A DNA stretch of 34,401 nucleotides, from contig CAYRYP010000004.1 of NCBI GenBank assembly GCA_964428485.1, forward strand, positions 1 through 34,401, read 5' to 3'. This document shows, piece by piece, positions 31,119 to 34,401 of this stretch; the first letter of the stretch is position 1; each line of letters starts with the position of its first letter. The position numbers were made by a program, and so were the translations under genes. Source of the stretch: CAZPAN01 sp964428485 (GTDB lineage Bacteria; Actinomycetota; Coriobacteriia; Coriobacteriales; CADBOM01). The notes beneath the pieces were generated by a model. The model searched no databases. It saw only the letters and a list, made by a program, of their open reading frames with translations, and was not told the DNA's origin.

Positions 31119-33614
31119 GGTGCTCTTCCTTTCAGGCGCTTCATCTTTATAGGCGCCGTCTGACGCATCTTTCACCACATCTGCGAGCGCGGCGGGAGTG
31201 GGTGCGGGAGACTGGACCTCGATACTCTCGCTTGCAGAGGCAGGTTCGATCTCCAGAACCCTTACCTCACCAGCGAACATCTCGGTCGCAGACTCCCCGG
31301 GGTCGGTGCTCGACTCGATACTCACCGTGGCCACGCGAGGCTTCCAAGCCCGCAGCCTGAGCGCATTTCCAACCACGCAAATCGAGCTCAGACTCATCGC
31401 CGCCGCGGCGATCATCGGGTTGAGGTTGATGCCAAACGCCGAGAGCGCCCCGGCTGCCAGCGGAATGCAGATCGCGTTGTAGAACAGAGCCCAGAACAGA
31501 TTTTGTTTGATGTTTCGCATCGTAGCACGAGAGAGCTGGATAGCGACGGGTACGTCCAAAAGATCGCTTCGCATGAGCACCATGTCGGCGCTCTCCATCG
31601 CGATGTCTGTGCCAGCGCCGATCGCGATACCGACGTCGGCCGTAGCGAGTGCCGGAGCGTCGTTGATGCCATCACCCACCATCGCCACGGTGCCGGTTTC
31701 CGACAGCCTCGAGACCTCGGCGGCCTTGTCTGCGGGGAGCACACCGGCGACGACCCTGCTGATGCCGCACTGGCGCTGCACGGCCCGAGCCGTCCGCTCG
31801 TTGTCGCCTGTGAGCATGACCACATCGATCCCCATCTCGGAGAGCTCCGAGACCGCGCGTTCGCTGGAAGGCTTGACAACGTCGGCCACCGCGATGATGC
31901 CTGCGGCGATCCCATCTTTCGAGAAGAACAGCGGAGTCTTGCCGTCGTCGGCGAGCGATTCTGCTACCTTTGGCAGGTTGCCCAGCTCCACGCCAGCCTC
32001 ACGCATCATCCGCTCGTTTCCGGCCATCCATGCCTCGCCAGAGACTGTGCCTGCGATACCTCTGCCCGGGGTCTGGGAGAAGTCGGAGACGTCGGATCTG
32101 GGAGCATCGATAGAATCAGCGTAGTCGCAGATCGCCTGGGCGAGCGGGTGCTCGGAAAGACCCTCAAGCGATGCGGCGACGCCCACGAGTTCCGCGTGCT
32201 TCACGCTGCCTCCCCCGACGCTGACAACATCAGTGACACGGGGGTGCCCAGTGGTGATGGTGCCGGTCTTGTCCATGATGACGGTAGAGACGGAATGGGC
32301 GCGTTGCAGGGCGTCGGCCGACTTGACCAGGATGCCCCTGCTGGCACCGCGCCCGGTTCCCACCATGATGGCGGTGGGCGTAGCGAGCCCGAGCGCGCAC
32401 GGGCACGAGATCACGAGCACCGTGACCGCATGCGACATCGCAGTCTCCAGACCACCGCCGAGAGCCATCCAGACGATGAAGGTAACAACAGCGATCGCAA
32501 TGACGCACGGCACGAAGATGCCGCTGATCCTGTCGGCTACCTTCTCGATGGGGGCCTTGGAGCTCGTGGCGTCGTCCACCATGCGGATGATACCGGCGAT
32601 CGCCGTGTCATCGCCGACGTGCTCCGCGCGCATGGCAAACCATCCCGAGCGGCTCACCGTAGCACCGATCACCGTGGAACCGACCGTCTTCTCAACCGGA
32701 ATACCCTCCCCGGTGATCGCCGACTCGTCCACCGAGCCCGAACCCTCGACTACCGTGCCGTCGACGGGCACGCCCATGCCGGACTTGACCACAAGAATGT
32801 CCCCCACGCACACCCGATCCACCGGAATCTCCTCCTCGGTGCCGTCCGCCGCGCGCCTGATAGCGGTCTTGGGAGAGAGATCCATCAGCTTGACTATGGC
32901 GTCGGTAGTGCGACCCTTTGCACGCGACTCGAAGTACTTCCCAAGCGTGATCAGCGCGAGGATCATGCCGGCGGACTCGAAGTAGAGATCCATCGCCGCC
33001 GAGTGGGCCGTGGACATGTCGCCTAGACCAAGGGCAAACCCGATGCGATATATGCCATAGATTCCGTAGATAGTGGATGCCGCTGAGCCCAGCGCGATGA
33101 GCGAGTTCATGTTGGGCGAACCGCGCAGAAGCGACGAGAAGCCAGTGGTGAAGTAGCTGAAGTTCACCCCGATTATCGGCAGGAGCAGTAGAAACTGCGT
33201 GAAGGCGAACGGGAGTATCCCCTCGCTTGTGTGGAACACTGGCGGGATCGGCCAGCCGAACATGTGCCCCATGCAAAGGTAGAACAGCGGCACTACGAAG
33301 ATGATCGACACGATCAGGCGGGTGCGCATCTTGCGTGCCGCCTCACGAGCTGCAGCACCTGGATCCTTAGCCGAAGGCGCGCCTGCCTGTCCGACAGACG
33401 CCTCCACGGCCGGTGTAGCACCGTAGCCAGCATGCTCGACCGCCCGCTCTATGGCCGCGATGACCTCCGGCCTTCCGTCGAACTCCACCTCCATGCTGTT
33501 TTTGAGAAGGTTTACGACGACGTCTTCCACGCCGTCTACCTCACGGGTGACCTTGTCGACCCTAGACGAGCAGGCCGCGCAAGTCATCCCGGTCACATCG
33601 AACTTCTGCTTCAT
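30912..33614 (-). CDS. copA: Copper(I)-exporting P1B-type ATPase with N- and C-terminal HMA domains
   Basis: A 900-residue membrane pump that exports Cu(I). Residues below count from ATG 33614. An N-terminal HMA domain carries GMTCAAC (Cys12, Cys15). The membrane Cu site is SCPCALG in TM6 (Cys404, Cys406), FYN in TM7 and MSLSS in TM8, the PIB-1 pattern. DKTGT (448-452) holds the phosphorylated Asp, with a HP motif at 489-490 and GDGIND at 647-652. The actuator loop reads TGEG where TGES is usual. After TM8 comes a ~70-residue acidic/Ser linker and a second HMA domain with MMCQNC (Cys844, Cys847). An in-frame TTG at 33638 is an alternative start. It follows csoR by 49 bases and should be induced by copper with it. 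Confidence 0.95.
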   Translation of the reverse strand: MKQKFDVTGMTCAACSSRVDKVTREVDGVEDVVVNLLKNSMEVEFDGRPEVIAAIERAVEHAGYGATPAVEASVGQAGAPSAKDPGAAAREAARKMRTRLIVSIIFVVPLFYLCMGHMFGWPIPPVFHTSEGILPFAFTQFLLLLPIIGVNFSYFTTGFSSLLRGSPNMNSLIALGSAASTIYGIYGIYRIGFALGLGDMSTAHSAAMDLYFESAGMILALITLGKYFESRAKGRTTDAIVKLMDLSPKTAIRRAADGTEEEIPVDRVCVGDILVVKSGMGVPVDGTVVEGSGSVDESAITGEGIPVEKTVGSTVIGATVSRSGWFAMRAEHVGDDTAIAGIIRMVDDATSSKAPIEKVADRISGIFVPCVIAIAVVTFIVWMALGGGLETAMSHAVTVLVISCPCALGLATPTAIMVGTGRGASRGILVKSADALQRAHSVSTVIMDKTGTITTGHPRVTDVVSVGGGSVKHAELVGVAASLEGLSEHPLAQAICDYADSIDAPRSDVSDFSQTPGRGIAGTVSGEAWMAGNERMMREAGVELGNLPKVAESLADDGKTPLFFSKDGIAAGIIAVADVVKPSSERAVSELSEMGIDVVMLTGDNERTARAVQRQCGISRVVAGVLPADKAAEVSRLSETGTVAMVGDGINDAPALATADVGIAIGAGTDIAMESADMVLMRSDLLDVPVAIQLSRATMRNIKQNLFWALFYNAICIPLAAGALSAFGINLNPMIAAAAMSLSSICVVGNALRLRAWKPRVATVSIESSTDPGESATEMFAGEVRVLEIEPASASESIEVQSPAPTPAALADVVKDASDGAYKDEAPERKSTMTKTIDVTGMMCQNCVKHVTHALEGIDGVSSVEVDLDAGTAICDVVDGVADDILVAAIVDAGYEAKIR

Positions 33615-33663
33615 CTTGTACACACTTCTACTAGGCAAGGAGTGCCACCCAAGCGGCAGCCCA

Positions 33664-34032
33664 CTAGTTGAACCTGCGGATCAGGCTCATAACCTCGTCG
33701 ATGACCCCGTCGTTGCCATCGCGGATCTGCTCTACCACGCAGGTCTCCAAATGGTCCTGCAGGATCATGTCGGAGACCCTGCGCACTGCCTTTTCAACAG
33801 CGGCCAGCTGGATGAGGATGTCACCGCAGTAGCGGTTGTCGTCGATCATCGACTTGACGCCACCAAGCTGCCCGATCACACGGTTGAGCCTCTTATGTAG
33901 ATCGGATCTGAGTTTGGCGCTGCGCTCCGTCTCCTTGTGTCGGCAGTCGCAGCAGCCCCCGTCTTCGGATAGGCACCTGTCATCCTTGGAGCCTTCCCGC
34001 ATCCCCACGTCCGGTATCTTCTCATCGACCAT
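33664..34032 (-). CDS. csoR: CsoR-type copper-sensing transcriptional repressor
   Basis: A 122-residue all-helical repressor of the CsoR/RcnR family that releases DNA when it binds Cu(I). The Cu ligands are in place: Cys in NRYCGDIL, then His and Cys in LQDHLETCV, the C-H-C pattern of CsoR. The DNA-facing basic helix HKRLNRVIGQLGGVKSMI is typical. The N-terminus is ~40 residues longer than the core and contains GGCCDC with extra Cys and a His, which is uncommon and might add metal binding. CAGG lies 5 bases before the ATG. It is first in the operon with copA, and two matching operators lie upstream. Confidence 0.92.
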   Translation of the reverse strand: MVDEKIPDVGMREGSKDDRCLSEDGGCCDCRHKETERSAKLRSDLHKRLNRVIGQLGGVKSMIDDNRYCGDILIQLAAVEKAVRRVSDMILQDHLETCVVEQIRDGNDGVIDEVMSLIRRFN

Positions 34033-34049
34033 AAACGCCTGCTTTCCGC

Positions 34050-34068
34050 ATATGCCCCTAGGGGGTAT
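34050..34068. promoter_or_regulatory. CsoR-like operator 1
   Basis: A pseudo-palindrome with the CCCC-TA-GGGG core flanked by AT-rich ATATG/GTAT arms, the pattern of CsoR operators. It lies between the predicted transcription start of csoR and its ATG, about 18 bases upstream of the start codon. Confidence 0.75.
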
Positions 34069-34079
34069 CTTTCCTGGAA

Positions 34080-34109
34080 ATCATATACCCCTATGGGGCA
34101 TATTGTCCT
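34080..34109 (-). promoter_or_regulatory. Promoter of csoR-copA
   Basis: On the minus strand AGGACA (34109-34104) and TATGAT (34085-34080) are spaced by 18 bases; the spacer is filled by operator 2. Four of six and five of six consensus bases match. Both operators flank the start region, so CsoR bound there would block RNA polymerase. Confidence 0.65.
34083..34103. promoter_or_regulatory. CsoR-like operator 2
   Basis: A nearly perfect palindrome, ATAT-R-CCCC-TAT-GGGG-Y-ATAT, with the same core as operator 1. It overlaps the spacer of the predicted csoR promoter, a typical position for a metal-responsive repressor. Confidence 0.8.
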
Positions 34110-34401
34110 GCCCATTCCGAAACCTTCCGCAAACGGATTGCGCACCCCACTCCCCTCTGCTGCATCCGACCTGGCCCAGGGAGATGAGATGGAATCGCAC
34201 TCCACTGGACACACATTGATTTCCGCCGACTTCAGACGGCCCCGCGTCTTGAATGTTGCTGGATGGGTCAATAAGCTTTCCCTGTTGACCGCAAGAGTCC
34301 AACCCTCGCCTGTGCCTGCACACCTGCCGGACCGACCGGAGAGGCTGCCACAAGCGAAAACCACGGACAAAGTGAGAGGCCATGACAAGCTCCCTGAAAG
34401 A
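34110..34401. other. Right-edge stretch without a recognised gene; possible start of a plus-strand gene at 34382
   Basis: I recognise no gene in 34110-34381. A 6-bp inverted repeat GGTCAA/TTGACC (34266-34271, 34285-34290) is present. At 34382 an ATG preceded by GAGAGG opens a frame (MTSSLK) that runs off the window, so a plus-strand gene may start here, but six codons prove nothing. Overlapping open frames lack codon character. Confidence 0.3.

Noticed and set aside
31503..33026. A 507-codon open frame on the plus strand opposite copA
   Set aside because: Antisense shadow of copA, rich in Arg/His/Asp with no motif.

Overview
The window is a contiguous stretch of GC-rich bacterial chromosome with dense, mostly housekeeping gene content and no transposase, integrase, phage gene or CRISPR array that I can see. 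The likely source is an anaerobic actinobacterium of the Coriobacteriia type. This is inferred from several things together: a CIRCE-controlled groESL, a fused EcfA1-EcfA2 ATPase next to ecfT, a DUF5685/J-protein/Hsp70 cassette of the kind seen in Coriobacteria and Clostridia, and corrinoid/RACo genes typical of anaerobes. No marker in the window fixes genus or species.

Layout. Positions 225-2723 (+): an Sfp-type phosphopantetheinyl transferase, a DedA membrane protein and a TrmB-like tRNA methyltransferase. Positions 2894-6962 (+): a small membrane zinc-ribbon protein, a DUF5685 protein, a J-domain protein with a Cys-rich tail, and a short DnaK, which together look like a dedicated chaperone cassette. 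Positions 7023-8288: slyD-like FKBP (-) divergent from a flavodoxin-fold NAD(P)H oxidoreductase (+). Positions 8348-12936 (-): gpsA, a sirtuin, purH, a minimal zincin metallopeptidase and engB. Positions 13253-15918 (+): the energising module of an ECF vitamin transporter (fused EcfA1A2, EcfT) without an S component. Positions 15946-20831 (-): tadA-ispE, tRNA-Gln, glmU-prs-pth. Positions 20947-24105: a corrinoid protein (-) divergent from a short RACo-type reductive activator and a DUF2284 Cys-rich protein (+), with no methyltransferase in the window. Then tRNA-Ser(TGA) (+). Positions 24560-30143 (-): groES-groEL behind a promoter and CIRCE, preceded upstream by panC-MATE-coaX. Positions 30425-30844: queD (+) behind a structured leader. 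Positions 30912-34032 (-): csoR-copA with two CsoR-like operators.

How the genes work together. gpsA feeds phospholipid synthesis, purH and prs serve nucleotide synthesis, glmU cell-wall precursors, ispE isoprenoids, panC and coaX coenzyme A, and the phosphopantetheinyl transferase consumes CoA. The copper operon is a self-regulated export unit. The corrinoid genes look like shared parts of a methyl-transfer system whose substrate-specific enzymes lie elsewhere.

The observations I find most worth following are: (1) DUF5685 carries two Asp-rich motifs that recall class I isoprenoid synthases and is encoded with its own Hsp70/J pair; (2) copA ends in a CopZ-like domain with its own in-frame Shine-Dalgarno and ATG, so the gene may make both the pump and a free 68-residue chaperone; (3) the queD leader can form two mutually exclusive structures, one a pseudoknot ending next to the ribosome binding site; (4) the corrinoid/RACo/DUF2284 set has no methyltransferase beside it, and its RACo lacks the middle domain.
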